Numbered from the stretch's first letter, positions 8,385 through 19,100 are shown. The stretch: DNA of 64,000 bases from Paracnuella aquatica (GCF_003332885.2 NZ_QOWJ01000001.1:372001-436000); one strand, 5' to 3'. The notes: generated from the sequence alone by a model not told the origin. Translations and numbers: made by a program.

Positions 8385-8972
8385 ATGAAAACAACAACAC
8401 AAAACCCCGACCCCGCCGCAGTCGTGGAGACAGACCCACGCAGGCAACACAACGACTTTATCCAATTCTCTACAAGGGAAGACCGCTACCGAAGGAAAGT
8501 GTCCAGCAGGCCCGTAGACACGATGCGCAAGGACGGGATCAACCTTCCGGTACAACAGCGGGAGTACCTGCTTGAACCACGGCTCCATGTTGGTCCCGAG
8601 TTCTTTGCCTACACGTTCCACCTCGAAGGTCTTCCCCGGCAGTTGCTGGCCTACCTGATGGTTCACGAAGTGGATTACAATACCGGTAAGTTCCGCTTCG
8701 ACGACCAGGTAATCCACCGCTTTGGTGAGTACTGCGAATTGTTTGGAAAACCTTGTAAAGAAGGCGTGGTACGCAGCGGCATTCGCAAGCTCGTTGAGAT
8801 GAACATCGTGGTGAACATCTCCAGAGGACGCTACATGATCAATCCTTTACTCGGGGTTGGTACCACCGAGGCCGTGCGGCGAGAACAGATCAAAGCGTAC
8901 ACCCGCCAGCTTGTAGCAAAAGGCAAAGACCCACACGACCATTTTTACCCGGTGTACACCATCCCCGTGTAA
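8385..8972 (+). CDS. Second RepL-like winged-helix protein
   Basis: A 195-residue protein (start MKTTTQNPDP). The core, about residues 70-150, is helical followed by a winged helix (KEGVVRSGIRKLVEMNIVV, then the wing NISRGRYMINPLLGVG) and a tail rich in R, Q and K. The order winged helix - RYMINP - Gly - basic helix parallels the divergent gene 7717-8205, so the two look like distant paralogues. Likely DNA-binding and connected with replication control of the island. The frame is open from 8265, but the promoter box favours 8385. Confidence 0.55.
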   Translation: MKTTTQNPDPAAVVETDPRRQHNDFIQFSTREDRYRRKVSSRPVDTMRKDGINLPVQQREYLLEPRLHVGPEFFAYTFHLEGLPRQLLAYLMVHEVDYNTGKFRFDDQVIHRFGEYCELFGKPCKEGVVRSGIRKLVEMNIVVNISRGRYMINPLLGVGTTEAVRREQIKAYTRQLVAKGKDPHDHFYPVYTIPV

Positions 8973-9190
8973 AAGAGGAATGTGCACCGTTGACGGGGTG
9001 GGTTAGGAGCCGCTTTGGGTCAACCACTCCACCACGTTTTTATCCACAGGTCCAACGCTGATTCTACTCCGCTGATTTACAGTGTCATACAGATAAGCTC
9101 ATTGCTAACGTCTTCGCTTAAACGTAAAAAGTTTAAACCTGTTTGCTAAAAACTTTAGTAATTTGGCAGCACATTTGTTCTCACTTCTTT
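8973..9190. other. Spacer upstream of dinB (218 bp)
   Basis: Contains a possible G·T-containing hairpin around 8996-9030, followed by GTTTTT, and an A/T-rich stretch with the dyad AAAGTTT...AAACTTT (about 9127-9156) just before dinB. No coding frame. No LexA-like box that I can recognise. Confidence 0.35.
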
Positions 9191-10345
9191 ATGCACCAAA
9201 CCGACCACAGGACCATCGCGCATCTTGATCTCGATACGTTTTTCGTGAGCGTGGAGTGTCTGAAAAACAGCCAGCTCAAAGGAAAGCCGCTACTGATCGG
9301 TGGACACAGCGACCGTGCGGTGGTGTCAGCATGCAGCTACGAAGCGCGAAAGTTCGGCGTCCACTCCGCGATGCCAATGAAGCTGGCGCGTAGACTTTGT
9401 CCGCAAGCCATTGTTCTCGGTGGTGACATGGATTCTTACAGCAAGTACTCACGCCTCGTTACCGACATCGTGCGGGAGAAAGTGCCGCAGTTCGAGAAGT
9501 CCAGTATCGACGAGTTCTACATCGACCTAACGGGCATGGACAAGTTCTTTGGGTGCAGCACCTACACGAGAGAACTCAAGCAGACCATCACAAAAGAAAC
9601 CGGACTTCCTATTTCCTACGGTCTATCGGTCAACAAGACGGTGAGTAAAGTCGCAACCGATGAAGGCAAGCCGAACGGTGCGCTTGAGATACCTCTCGGA
9701 AAAGAGAAATCTTTCCTTGGACCGTTACCGGTTACGAAGCTGCCGATGGTTGGTGCACAGACCGGAAAGCTCCTGAAACAGATGGGCGTCCATACCATTG
9801 AAACGTTAAGTGAGATACCGCAGGAGATGATGGAAAACCTCCTTGGTAAGAACGGTACAGAGCTGTGGAGGCGTGCAAACGGCATAGATGAAACACCCGT
9901 TGTTCCGTACCAGGAGCGCAAAAGCATCTCCACAGAGCACACCTTTCAAAACGACACCATCGACGTTCGCTTCATGCAGGCTCAGCTCGTCCAGATGACA
10001 GAAAAGATCGGGCACGAACTACGCAACCAGAACAAGCTAACGGGATGCGTCACTGTGAAGGTTCGCTACGCCAACTTCGACACCCTTAGTAAGCAGTGCG
10101 TCATTCCCTATACAGCGCTGGATCATCTTCTCCTGGATAAGGTCCGCGAGTTGTTCGATAAGCTTTACGACCGGCGTTTACTGGTGCGCCTGCTGGGTGT
10201 CAAATTCAGCCACCTCGTACCCGGCAACTACCAGATCAATCTCTTTGACGATACCAGCGAGATGATCAAGTTGTATCAGGCACTTGACGGTCTCAATCAC
10301 CGCTATGGACGGTTTCTGATCATGAGAGCAAGCGGACTCCTTTAA
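9191..10345 (+). CDS. dinB: Y-family translesion DNA polymerase (DNA polymerase IV)
   Basis: A 384-residue polymerase, slightly longer than E. coli DinB. The catalytic carboxylates are intact: Asp13 in HLDLDTFFVSVE and Asp107-Glu108 in SSIDEFYID, so it is an active Y-family enzyme, unlike the catalytically dead ImuB of other mutasomes. Thumb/HhH motifs follow (KLLKQMGVHTIETLSEIP), then the little-finger domain and a sliding-clamp motif QINLF at about residue 348. Start MHQTDHRTIA at 9191 is chosen; an in-frame TTG at 9143 would add 16 unlikely residues. It is 8 bp upstream of the DnaE-like gene, so both are surely co-transcribed. Confidence 0.93.
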   Translation: MHQTDHRTIAHLDLDTFFVSVECLKNSQLKGKPLLIGGHSDRAVVSACSYEARKFGVHSAMPMKLARRLCPQAIVLGGDMDSYSKYSRLVTDIVREKVPQFEKSSIDEFYIDLTGMDKFFGCSTYTRELKQTITKETGLPISYGLSVNKTVSKVATDEGKPNGALEIPLGKEKSFLGPLPVTKLPMVGAQTGKLLKQMGVHTIETLSEIPQEMMENLLGKNGTELWRRANGIDETPVVPYQERKSISTEHTFQNDTIDVRFMQAQLVQMTEKIGHELRNQNKLTGCVTVKVRYANFDTLSKQCVIPYTALDHLLLDKVRELFDKLYDRRLLVRLLGVKFSHLVPGNYQINLFDDTSEMIKLYQALDGLNHRYGRFLIMRASGLL

Positions 10346-10353
10346 TCCCCTTT

Positions 10354-13281
10354 ATGTACATCAACTGCAAAACATACTTCAGTTACAGGTACGGGACTTT
10401 CAGCACCGAGAATCTTATTGCGGAAGCTGTGGAGCACGGTGTAGCTGCGTTGGCGCTCACCAACATCAACAACACGTCCGACCTCTGGGACTTTTACCAG
10501 TCCTGTAAAGACAAGGGGATGCGGCCTGTTCTCGGTGTCGAGGTCCGCAACGGTGACACGTTCTGTTACGTGCTGCTCGCCCGGAACCAGACCGGTTTGT
10601 TGGAGATCAACACATTTCTAACCCACCACCTCCAGGAACAGACCGAATTTCCTACAAGGGGACAGTTTTCGCAGAACGTATGGGTGGTTTATGCCTTGCA
10701 TCAACTGACTTTCGAGCTGTCGGCAAACGAATTGGTGGGGGTGCGTCCTTCACAGGTAAACAAACTCTTTACTACTGATTGTGTAGCACTTCGTCATAAG
10801 CTGGTGGTGCTGCAGCCGGTGACCTACAAAAACAAAGTGGGTTACAACCTGCACCGGTTGCTCCGCGCCATCCACCACAACAAGCTGCTGTCAAAACAAT
10901 GTCCAACGGAAACTGCTGGTCCCGACGAGCACTTTCTCACACCTGCGGAAATCCTGAGTGCGTTCCGCCAGCACCCTTACATCGTCACCAACACACTCAC
11001 CATTCTCGACAGTTGTAACTGTGAGATGGAGCTTGACACAGACAAGAACAAAAAGGTGTTCTCAGCAACCGCGGAAGACGACCGCATCCTGTTGGAAAAG
11101 CTTGCACTGGACGGTCTGCGTACCCGTTACGGCACGAATAACAGGACGGCAGGGGAACGCGTCCAAAAGGAATTGGAGATCATCAACAGGCTCGGTTTTA
11201 ACGCTTACTTCCTCATTACCTGGGACCTGGTGCGGTATGCACAAAGCCGGGGGTTTTACTATGTTGGTCGTGGTAGCGGTGCCAACTCAATTGTTGCGTA
11301 CTGCCTGGGCATCACTGATGTAAACCCGATTGATCTCGACCTGTACTTTGAACGGTTTTTGAACCCTTACCGGACCTCGCCGCCGGACTTCGACATCGAC
11401 TTTAGCTGGAAGGACCGCGATGAGATCATCGACTATGTGTTTAAACGGTATGGTAGGCGGCATGTTGCGCTACTTGGGATGGTGAGCACCTTCCAGTACA
11501 ACGCAACGCTCAGAGAGCTGGCAAAGGTCTTCGGACTTCCCAAACACGAGATAGATGCCATTGCAGCCAACCCGAAAGCGACGCTTAACGAAGACAAGAT
11601 CCAGCGGCTCATTCTTTACTACGGTTCGTTGATGACCGACTTTCCCAACTACCCGAGCATCCATCCCGGTGGAATGCTCATCTCCGAAGAACCCGTTTGC
11701 CAGTACACGGCGCTGGAGATGCCGCCAAAAGGATTTGCGACCACTCAGATTGATATGTTTGTTGCGGAGAAGGTTGGACTATACAAGCTCGACATCCTCT
11801 CTCAAAGGGGTCTTGGACACATCAAGGACGCCATTGATCTGGTGCGGCAAAACCGTAGCATCGCGGTGGACATTCGCGAAGTGGAAAAGTTAAAGAAGGA
11901 CAGACAGGTTGCCGACCAGATAAGAAAGGGTGATACCATCGGTTGTTTCTACATCGAGAGTCCGGCGATGCGCCAACTGCTCAAAAAACTTCGGTGTAGC
12001 GATTATGTAACCCTCGTTGCGGCCAGTTCGATCATCCGTCCCGGTGTTGCGCAATCGGGCATGATGCGGCAGTACATCTACCGCTTCCACAACCCCGACA
12101 AGTTCGAGTACCTGCATCCCAAAATGAAGGAGCTGCTGGAAGAAACCTATGGGGTGATGGTGTACCAGGAGGACGTGATCAAGATCGCTCACCACTTCGC
12201 CGGTCTCGACATGGGAGAAGCCGACGTGCTGCGCCGTGCGATGAGTGGCAAGTACCGCGGCCGTAAAGAGTTTGAGCGCATCAGGGATCAGTTCTTTACC
12301 AACTGTAAGCAGCTCGGACACCCCGACGACATTGCTAAAGAGGTCTGGAGGCAGATCGAGTCGTTTGGCGGGTATTCGTTCTCAAAGGCACACTCCGCAT
12401 CGTTTGCTGTAGAGAGCTACCAAAGCCTGTACCTGAAGACGTATTTCCCTGTTGAGTTCATGGTGGCGGTGATCAACAACTTCGGAGGATTTTACTCCAC
12501 CGAACTTTACTTTCACGAATTGCGCAGGTGCGGAGCGAAGGTGTATGCCCCATGTGTAAACAATAGCAACACCCTGACTTCCTTACAAGGGAAAGGCGTC
12601 TACATTGGTTTTACCCACGTTAAAAGCCTTGAGGAGGAAACAATACAGCGCCTGCTGGACGAGCGGTCTGTTCACGGGTCGTTTTTGAGCCTGTCCGACT
12701 TCATGGAGCGCACCGGCACCGGACGTGAGCAGTTGAACGTGCTGATCCGCATCGGTGCGTTCCGCTTCACTGGCAAGAACAAAAAGGAGCTGTTGTGGGA
12801 AGCTAACTTTTTACACAAGCGACTCAAGCGACAGGAGGCGGCAACCCTGTTCGCTGAGGAAGAAAAGCCCGTGGAGTTCAAGCTGCCGGTACTGCAGCAA
12901 ACTGCGATAGAAGATGCGCTGGACGAGATCGAGCTGCTGGGGTTCCCGCTCTGTGATCCTTTCTCGCTTGTGGATTTTGATCGTCAGAAATTCGTAGGAG
13001 CCAGTGAGCTGGACGCCCACCTTGGTAACGAGGTGGAGCTGATGGCTTATTACATCACCCGCAAACCGGTGCGGACGGTGAACGGTCAACTGATGTTTTT
13101 CGGTACGTTCATCGACCCGAAAGGGGATTGGTTAGACACAGTTCATTTTGCCGACTCTGCCGACCGCTACCCGATCACCGGTGCCGGTTTTTACCAGCTA
13201 AAAGGAAAGGTGGTGGACGACTTTGGCGTGTACAGCGTGGAGGTATCCTGGATGCAAAAGGTGGGGATGAAAACCGGTTGA
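10354..13281 (+). CDS. C-family DNA polymerase III alpha subunit-like protein (DnaE type)
   Basis: A 975-residue C-family polymerase. The palm is intact: GRGSGANSIVAYCLGITD, the double Asp in PDFDIDF (Asp347 and Asp349) and the third carboxylate in YKLDILSQRGL (Asp480). HhH and OB-fold regions follow, with the OB at about residues 890-970. The N-terminal PHP domain is present, but its metal ligands are lost: the usual HxHS and LTDHGN motifs read KTYFS and LTNINN, so no PHP exonuclease is expected. A clamp-like QEAATLF lies near residue 828. About 975 residues is short for the replicative enzyme and typical of the accessory error-prone class. Coupled to dinB, it suggests a translesion or element-specific replication pair. 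Confidence 0.9.
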   Translation: MYINCKTYFSYRYGTFSTENLIAEAVEHGVAALALTNINNTSDLWDFYQSCKDKGMRPVLGVEVRNGDTFCYVLLARNQTGLLEINTFLTHHLQEQTEFPTRGQFSQNVWVVYALHQLTFELSANELVGVRPSQVNKLFTTDCVALRHKLVVLQPVTYKNKVGYNLHRLLRAIHHNKLLSKQCPTETAGPDEHFLTPAEILSAFRQHPYIVTNTLTILDSCNCEMELDTDKNKKVFSATAEDDRILLEKLALDGLRTRYGTNNRTAGERVQKELEIINRLGFNAYFLITWDLVRYAQSRGFYYVGRGSGANSIVAYCLGITDVNPIDLDLYFERFLNPYRTSPPDFDIDFSWKDRDEIIDYVFKRYGRRHVALLGMVSTFQYNATLRELAKVFGLPKHEIDAIAANPKATLNEDKIQRLILYYGSLMTDFPNYPSIHPGGMLISEEPVCQYTALEMPPKGFATTQIDMFVAEKVGLYKLDILSQRGLGHIKDAIDLVRQNRSIAVDIREVEKLKKDRQVADQIRKGDTIGCFYIESPAMRQLLKKLRCSDYVTLVAASSIIRPGVAQSGMMRQYIYRFHNPDKFEYLHPKMKELLEETYGVMVYQEDVIKIAHHFAGLDMGEADVLRRAMSGKYRGRKEFERIRDQFFTNCKQLGHPDDIAKEVWRQIESFGGYSFSKAHSASFAVESYQSLYLKTYFPVEFMVAVINNFGGFYSTELYFHELRRCGAKVYAPCVNNSNTLTSLQGKGVYIGFTHVKSLEEETIQRLLDERSVHGSFLSLSDFMERTGTGREQLNVLIRIGAFRFTGKNKKELLWEANFLHKRLKRQEAATLFAEEEKPVEFKLPVLQQTAIEDALDEIELLGFPLCDPFSLVDFDRQKFVGASELDAHLGNEVELMAYYITRKPVRTVNGQLMFFGTFIDPKGDWLDTVHFADSADRYPITGAGFYQLKGKVVDDFGVYSVEVSWMQKVGMKTG

Positions 13282-13296
13282 GATGGTGCGGGTTCG

Positions 13297-13340
13297 TTTC
13301 CATCCGTTCAAAATACATGGGTGAGCGGACGGACGGAAAA
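13297..13340 (+). repeat. Island palindrome, copy B
   Basis: Left arm TTTCCATCCG (13297-13306) pairs with CGGACGGAAA (one G·T), and the right arm GAGCGGACGGACGGAAAA spans 13323-13340. It lies between the DnaE-like stop and the hsdM promoter. No T run follows, so it is not a typical terminator. Confidence 0.65.
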
Positions 13341-13397
13341 TTTCCAGTGTTCGTATCGATCAGAAAGCCTCCGGTCCCGCGGATGGGGTCAATCCCA

Positions 13398-13405
13398 TAT
13401 ATTTG
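13398..13405 (+). promoter_or_regulatory. Candidate promoter of the hsdMSR operon (TATATTTG)
   Basis: Exact TAnnTTTG box 24 bp before the ATG at 13429. It supports that start over the upstream in-frame GTG at 13321. No obvious -33 TTTG. Confidence 0.45.
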
Positions 13406-13428
13406 AACACTCAAACCAAAACCCGTCT

Positions 13429-14958
13429 ATGATCACCGGAGAACTACGCTCAAAGATCGACAAGGTGTGGGAAGCGTTCTGGACCGGCGGTCTCAGCAAC
13501 CCCATCACCGTCATCGAGCAGATGACCTACCTGCTCTTTATACGACGCCTCGACGAGCTGCACACACAACGCGAACAAAAAGCAGCCTTCCTCAAGAAAT
13601 CCATCGACAGCCCGATATACACCTCAGAGCAGTACCCGCTGCGTTGGTCATACTTCAAGAACGACGACCCCGAGGTGATGTTTGAAGCCTTCCGCAAGGT
13701 GGGCGGCGTGTTCGACTTTATGAAGGGGTACGGTGAAGCAGATGCTGCCTTCTCCCGGTTCATGAAGGGCGCTACGTTCATGATCCCCACACCGCGGTTG
13801 CTGGCACAGGTGGTAGATATGCTCGATAGCATCGACATGTCGGACCGCGACACAAAGGGCGACGTGTACGAATACCTCCTGAGCAAGATCGCTTCCGCTG
13901 GTACCAACGGACAGTTTAGAACGCCGCGTCATATCATCAAGATGATGGTGGAGATGGTGGCGCCAACCACCGAGGACGTAATTTGTGATCCCTCGGCGGG
14001 CAGCTCGGGCTTCCTTGTTTACAGTGGAGAGTACCTGCGCCAGCATTATAGCAACGAACTCCTCAAACCCGAAGTACAACGCCACTTTCAGAACAGTGCG
14101 TTTATGGGGATGGAGTTCGACCCGACCATGATCCGCATTGGTGCGATGAACCTGATCCTGCACGGGATCGAAAACCCGCACCTAAAGGACGTAGACGCAC
14201 TGAGTGAAGACAACCGCGACTTTACCGAACAGGCATCCATCGTGCTGGCAAACCCGCCGTTTAAAGGTAGCTTGGACCGCGAAGCTGTGGACCCTGCACT
14301 CCTGAGCGTGGTGGACAGTAAAAAGACCGAGCTGCTGTTCCTTGCACTGATCCTGAAAGGTCTGCGCACTGGTGGACGTGCCGCTGTGATCGTTCCCGAT
14401 GGTGTACTATTTGGCAGCAGTAAGGCGCACCTGCAGATCCGTAAAGAACTCATCGACAACCACAAGCTACAAGCGGTGGTTTCCATGCCGTCCGGCGTTT
14501 TCAAACCCTACGCAGGGGTGAGCACCGCAGCACTCTTTTTTACCAAGACCACGAACGGTGGTACCGACGCTGTTTGGTTTTACGACATGCAAAGGGACGG
14601 GTTTAGCCTGGACGACAAGCGTACGCCACAACCGGATAAAAACGACATCCCCGACATCGTGCAGCGGTGGAAAGGGCTCGATGGAGAGCAGGGCCGGAAG
14701 CGCACCGACAAGAGCTTTCTGGTGCCTGTTGACGAGATCCGCAGCAACAACTACGACCTGTCCATCAACCGGTACAAGGAAGTAGTGTATGAGCAAAAGC
14801 AGTACGACAAGCCGGAGGTGATCATCGCGCAGATTGAAGCACTGGATGAAGAACGCCGCGAACTCCTGGGCGAACTGAAAGCGATGCTGCTTGAAGGTGA
14901 GGAGTCGTTTGCGATGGTTGCGGAACCGAGTGTTGACTATAAAGCGGTTGGACGATGA
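13429..14958 (+). CDS. hsdM: Type I restriction-modification methyltransferase subunit HsdM
   Basis: A 509-residue N6-adenine methyltransferase. A helical N-terminal domain (HsdM_N) is followed by the catalytic domain with the AdoMet-binding motif I as DPSAGSSGFL (Asp187) and catalytic motif IV as NPPF (residues 275-278). It forms the M2S modification complex with HsdS and protects the island and host DNA. The stop overlaps the hsdS start by 4 bp (ATGA), indicating translational coupling. All expected motifs are present, so it should be active. Confidence 0.95.
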   Translation: MITGELRSKIDKVWEAFWTGGLSNPITVIEQMTYLLFIRRLDELHTQREQKAAFLKKSIDSPIYTSEQYPLRWSYFKNDDPEVMFEAFRKVGGVFDFMKGYGEADAAFSRFMKGATFMIPTPRLLAQVVDMLDSIDMSDRDTKGDVYEYLLSKIASAGTNGQFRTPRHIIKMMVEMVAPTTEDVICDPSAGSSGFLVYSGEYLRQHYSNELLKPEVQRHFQNSAFMGMEFDPTMIRIGAMNLILHGIENPHLKDVDALSEDNRDFTEQASIVLANPPFKGSLDREAVDPALLSVVDSKKTELLFLALILKGLRTGGRAAVIVPDGVLFGSSKAHLQIRKELIDNHKLQAVVSMPSGVFKPYAGVSTAALFFTKTTNGGTDAVWFYDMQRDGFSLDDKRTPQPDKNDIPDIVQRWKGLDGEQGRKRTDKSFLVPVDEIRSNNYDLSINRYKEVVYEQKQYDKPEVIIAQIEALDEERRELLGELKAMLLEGEESFAMVAEPSVDYKAVGR

Positions 14959-16118
14959 GGTGGAAGAGTGCAACGCTTGGGGAGGTATGTAGTATCCAGA
15001 CGGGCAAGACACCACCAACAAAGGTAGTTGAATACTTTGGGGGAGAAGTTAATTGGTTCAACCCAAGTGACATCGGTAGTACACAACTTCTACGAAAGTC
15101 AATTCGGTCGGTTTCACAAAAAGCTGTTGCCGATAAAAAAGCTGTGTTGTTTCCAACTGGATCCATCTTACTTACTTGTATCGGTGAAATAGGTCGTTGT
15201 GGGATTTTGTCGCAGCCATCCAGTGCAAACCAGCAAATCACTGCGTTGAAGTTCAATTTGGACATTGATCCTCGATTCGCATATTACTGGTTTGTTGTTA
15301 ATAAAAAACGACTTTCAGACGTTGCAAACAATGCTGTTGTTCCAATCTTAAACAACCAAGCTCTACGAACAATCAAGTTCGAATATCCATCGCTCTCCGT
15401 CCAGCGACAGATCGCGGACACGCTGGACAAAGCCGATGCGCTACGACAGAAGGACCAACAGCTGCTGCAGAAGTACGACGAGCTGGCGCTGTCCATCTTT
15501 TACGAGATGTTCGGTGATCCGGTAGGAAATGAGCGGGGGTGGGAAATTCAACCTTTGAGAGAATTGTCTGAGTTAATTCAGATCGGACCGTTCGGATCGC
15601 TTTTACATGCGGAGGATTACGTATCGGGAGGTATTCCGCTTGTAAATCCGAGTCACATCCGCGGAGGCTTGATTGTTCCTGACCTTGATCTTACAGTTAC
15701 CGAGGATAAGATGCGTGAATTGAGAAACTACGTTATGCGGAGTGGTGATATTGTGATGGGGCGACGGGGTGAGATGGGTAGATGTGCAGTAATCACTTCT
15801 AAAGAAAATGGATGGTTATGCGGAACAGGCAGTCTGTTTATCCGTCCGAATAAGAAGGTTGAGCCAACAGTGCTCGGGATGTTTTTATCCCACCCGTCTG
15901 TCCGTGACGTACTCGAAAGAAGTTCCCTTGGAACCACCATGAGCAATTTGAACCAGAAAATTGTAAGTAACCTGCAACTGATCGCTCCTCCGAAATCCGT
16001 ACAAGTGATGTTCGTGGATGCGATGCAATCCCTTTCTAAACAAGTTCAAGTGATTAATCGCAGCGTCCATCAATCGAGTCAACTCTTCCAGAACCTGCTA
16101 AGCCAAAACTTCTCATGA
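14955..16118 (+). CDS. hsdS: Type I restriction-modification specificity subunit HsdS
   Basis: A 387-residue protein with two target-recognition domains (about residues 1-140 and 190-345), each followed by a helical spacer: QRQIADTLDKADALRQKDQQ at about 152-172 and a shorter one at the C terminus. The central spacer is conserved and GC-rich, whereas both recognition domains are visibly more A/T-rich than hsdM and hsdR around them, as expected if these parts are exchanged by recombination. The recognised DNA site cannot be deduced. It overlaps hsdM (ATGA at 14955) and hsdR (ATGA at 16115). Confidence 0.93.
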   Translation: MRWKSATLGEVCSIQTGKTPPTKVVEYFGGEVNWFNPSDIGSTQLLRKSIRSVSQKAVADKKAVLFPTGSILLTCIGEIGRCGILSQPSSANQQITALKFNLDIDPRFAYYWFVVNKKRLSDVANNAVVPILNNQALRTIKFEYPSLSVQRQIADTLDKADALRQKDQQLLQKYDELALSIFYEMFGDPVGNERGWEIQPLRELSELIQIGPFGSLLHAEDYVSGGIPLVNPSHIRGGLIVPDLDLTVTEDKMRELRNYVMRSGDIVMGRRGEMGRCAVITSKENGWLCGTGSLFIRPNKKVEPTVLGMFLSHPSVRDVLERSSLGTTMSNLNQKIVSNLQLIAPPKSVQVMFVDAMQSLSKQVQVINRSVHQSSQLFQNLLSQNFS

Positions 16119-19100
16119 CCTCCAACTTCGATTTCATACAGTCCCCGTTTCGCAACCTGGCACCCACGCTCAAAGACGCGGAGCGACAGGTCCACACCGC
16201 ACCATCATATGCGGCTATCCTTTGCCGTAAGTCGTTGGAGGAATGGGTACGCTGGCTGTATGAGAACGATGCGGACCTGGAGCTGCCCTACGATACCACA
16301 CTCAACACCCTCATGCACCAGCAAGAGTTCAAGGATCTGCTGGCACCCACTGTGTTCCGTCAGGTAAACCTGGTGCGCAAGCTCGGTAACGATGCGGTGC
16401 ACACCTCCATGAAGGTGAAACCCTCCGAAGCGCTCCACGCCCTGCAGATCATGCACGGGTTTGCCGGTTGGGTCATCAGGGTGTACAGCGAGACCAAGAC
16501 CACGGTACCGCCGTTTGACGTGAACCTCGTGCCCTTGGAGTCGGAGGAAGTAAAAACAAAACGCGATCTCGACAGGCTCAAAACCCAGTTCGATCAGACA
16601 CAGGAACTTAATAAAAAGCTGGAAGCCGAACTGGAGCGGCTCAAAGCCATCAAGGACGCACACCAAACCGTTGTGCCGCCACCATCGGACCCCAACGAAG
16701 CTATTACCCGCGAGCTGTACATCAACCTTTTACTGCGTGAGTCCGGCTGGGACCCAAACGGGCACAATGTGTCGGAGTACGCCGTTACGGGCATGCCCAC
16801 TGGAGACGGCAGGAACAACGGTCCTGGTAAAGTGGACTACGTGTTATGGGGCGATGATGGTAAACCCCTCGCGGTAGTGGAAGCTAAACGCACCAGCCGC
16901 GACGCACGGGTAGGCCAGAACCAGGCAAAACTCTACGCCGACTGTTTGGAAGCGGCCCACGGGCAGCGTCCCATCATTTTTTACACCAACGGGTTTGAAA
17001 CCTGGATGTGGGACGACCGGGAGTATGCGCCCCGCAAGGTGCACGGGTTTTACAAAAAGGACGAACTACAGCTTCTGGTACAACGCAGAACTACCCGCAA
17101 ACCGCTTGCGGAGGCCCCTGTTGACCCCGCAATCGCCGACCGGTACTACCAGATCGAAGCGATCCGCAGCGTCGGCAACGTGCTGCAAAACCGCGGACGT
17201 GAGGCGCTGCTGGTGATGGCAACCGGTACCGGTAAAACACGCACCGCTGCCGCCCTCATCGACGTACTGAGCAAGTGCAATTGGGTAAAACGGGTGTTGT
17301 TTCTTGCCGACCGCAGCGCACTGATCTTCCAGGCGCAGAAGAACTTTACCTCGTACCTGCCGCACCTCACTTCCATCGACATCACCCGCGAGGACGACGA
17401 AGAAGCCCGCGACCGTGCACGGGTTGTGTTCAGCACCTACCAGACGATGATCAACCAGATCGATGGTGCCTTTCAGGACGACCAACGCTATTTCGGGGTA
17501 GGTCATTTCGACCTGGTGGTGTTCGACGAGATCCACCGCTCGGTGTATAATCGCTACAAAGCCATCTTCGAGTACTTTGATGCCTACCGCATTGGACTAA
17601 CCGCCACACCAAGATCAGAAGGAGATCGCGACACATACCTCTTGTTTGGGATGCAGCCGGGGAACCCAACCTACGCCTACGAGTTGGATCAGGCAGTGGT
17701 CGATAAGTACCTTGTTCCCTACAACGCTACCGGCGTTCCGCTCAAGTTTCAACGACAGGGTATCAAGTACCACGAGCTTTCCCGCGAGGAACAACAGAAA
17801 TACGAAGAACTGTTTGCCGATCCTCTTACCGGGGAATTTCCAAACGAGATCGACAGCGCAGCACTGAACAAGTGGTTGTTTAACACCAGCACGGTTGACA
17901 AAGTACTGGCGCACCTGATGACACACGGCATCAAGGTAGCCGGTGGCGACCGGTTGGGTAAGACCATTGTGTTTGCAAGGTCGCACAAACATGCGCTGTT
18001 TATCAAGGACCGGTTCGACAAGCAGTACCCGCACCTCAAAGGCGATTTCTGCAAGGTGATCGATAACTACGAGGAGTATGCATACGACCTGCTGAACTCC
18101 TTTTCCGTAAAAGACAAAGGACCGCACATCGCGGTATCGGTGGATATGCTCGACACCGGCATTGACGTACCCGAGGTGGTCAACCTGGTATTTTTTAAAC
18201 CAGTTCGGTCGTCGTCGAAGTTCTGGCAGATGATCGGCAGAGGCACCCGCCTTTGTAAAGACCTGTTTGCACCAACCGATGACAAGAAGGAGTTTAAGAT
18301 CTTCGACTTCTGCGAAAACTTCGAGTTCTTCGGCACCAATCCAAAAGGTAACGATAGCACACAGGGAAAATCGCTCAGCCAGCGCTTGTTCGACCAGCGC
18401 CTGAAGCTCACGCTGCTGCTGCAACGCAGGGACGAAGCCGAACTGCGCACCTATGGCGACGAGCTGCAACAAAACCTGGTAAAGCAGGTACAATCGCTCA
18501 ATGAGGAGAGCTTTCTGGTGCGGCAACACTGGCGTACGGTGGAGAAGTACCGCGATGGTGGCCGCTGGAACGCACTGGATGAACTGGAGGTAAAGGAACT
18601 GCTCGACAGCATCAGCCCGCTGGTAACGGAGAGCGACACCGACGAACTAGCCAAGCGATTTGACCAAATCTGTTACAACCTGCAGCTCAACCTGCTACAA
18701 AAGGGTGCAGCCAGCGACTACCTGGTGAGCAACGTACAGGAGCTTGCCGCCAAACTTAGTAAGAAGGCATCGGTTCCGGCGGTTGCGGATAAGATGGGTC
18801 TGATCCGCGAGGTTCAGACAAAGCCTTTTTGGTCGGGCATGAACGTGATGCGGGCCGAAGGGCTGCGTAAAGACCTGCGTGGTTTGATGCGGTTTATCGA
18901 CAAAGATTCGGGACGCATAATCTATTCGGATTTTGAAGACGATTACGATGGAGCGTGGAAGGAATTTGAAGATCCATATCATCTGGATCTGGAAGTGTAC
19001 CGCAGGCGCGTTGAACACTATATCCGTTCGCAACAACACCACATGACGATCTACAAGCTGAAGATGAACATCCCGATCACATCCTCGGAGCTGACGTTGC

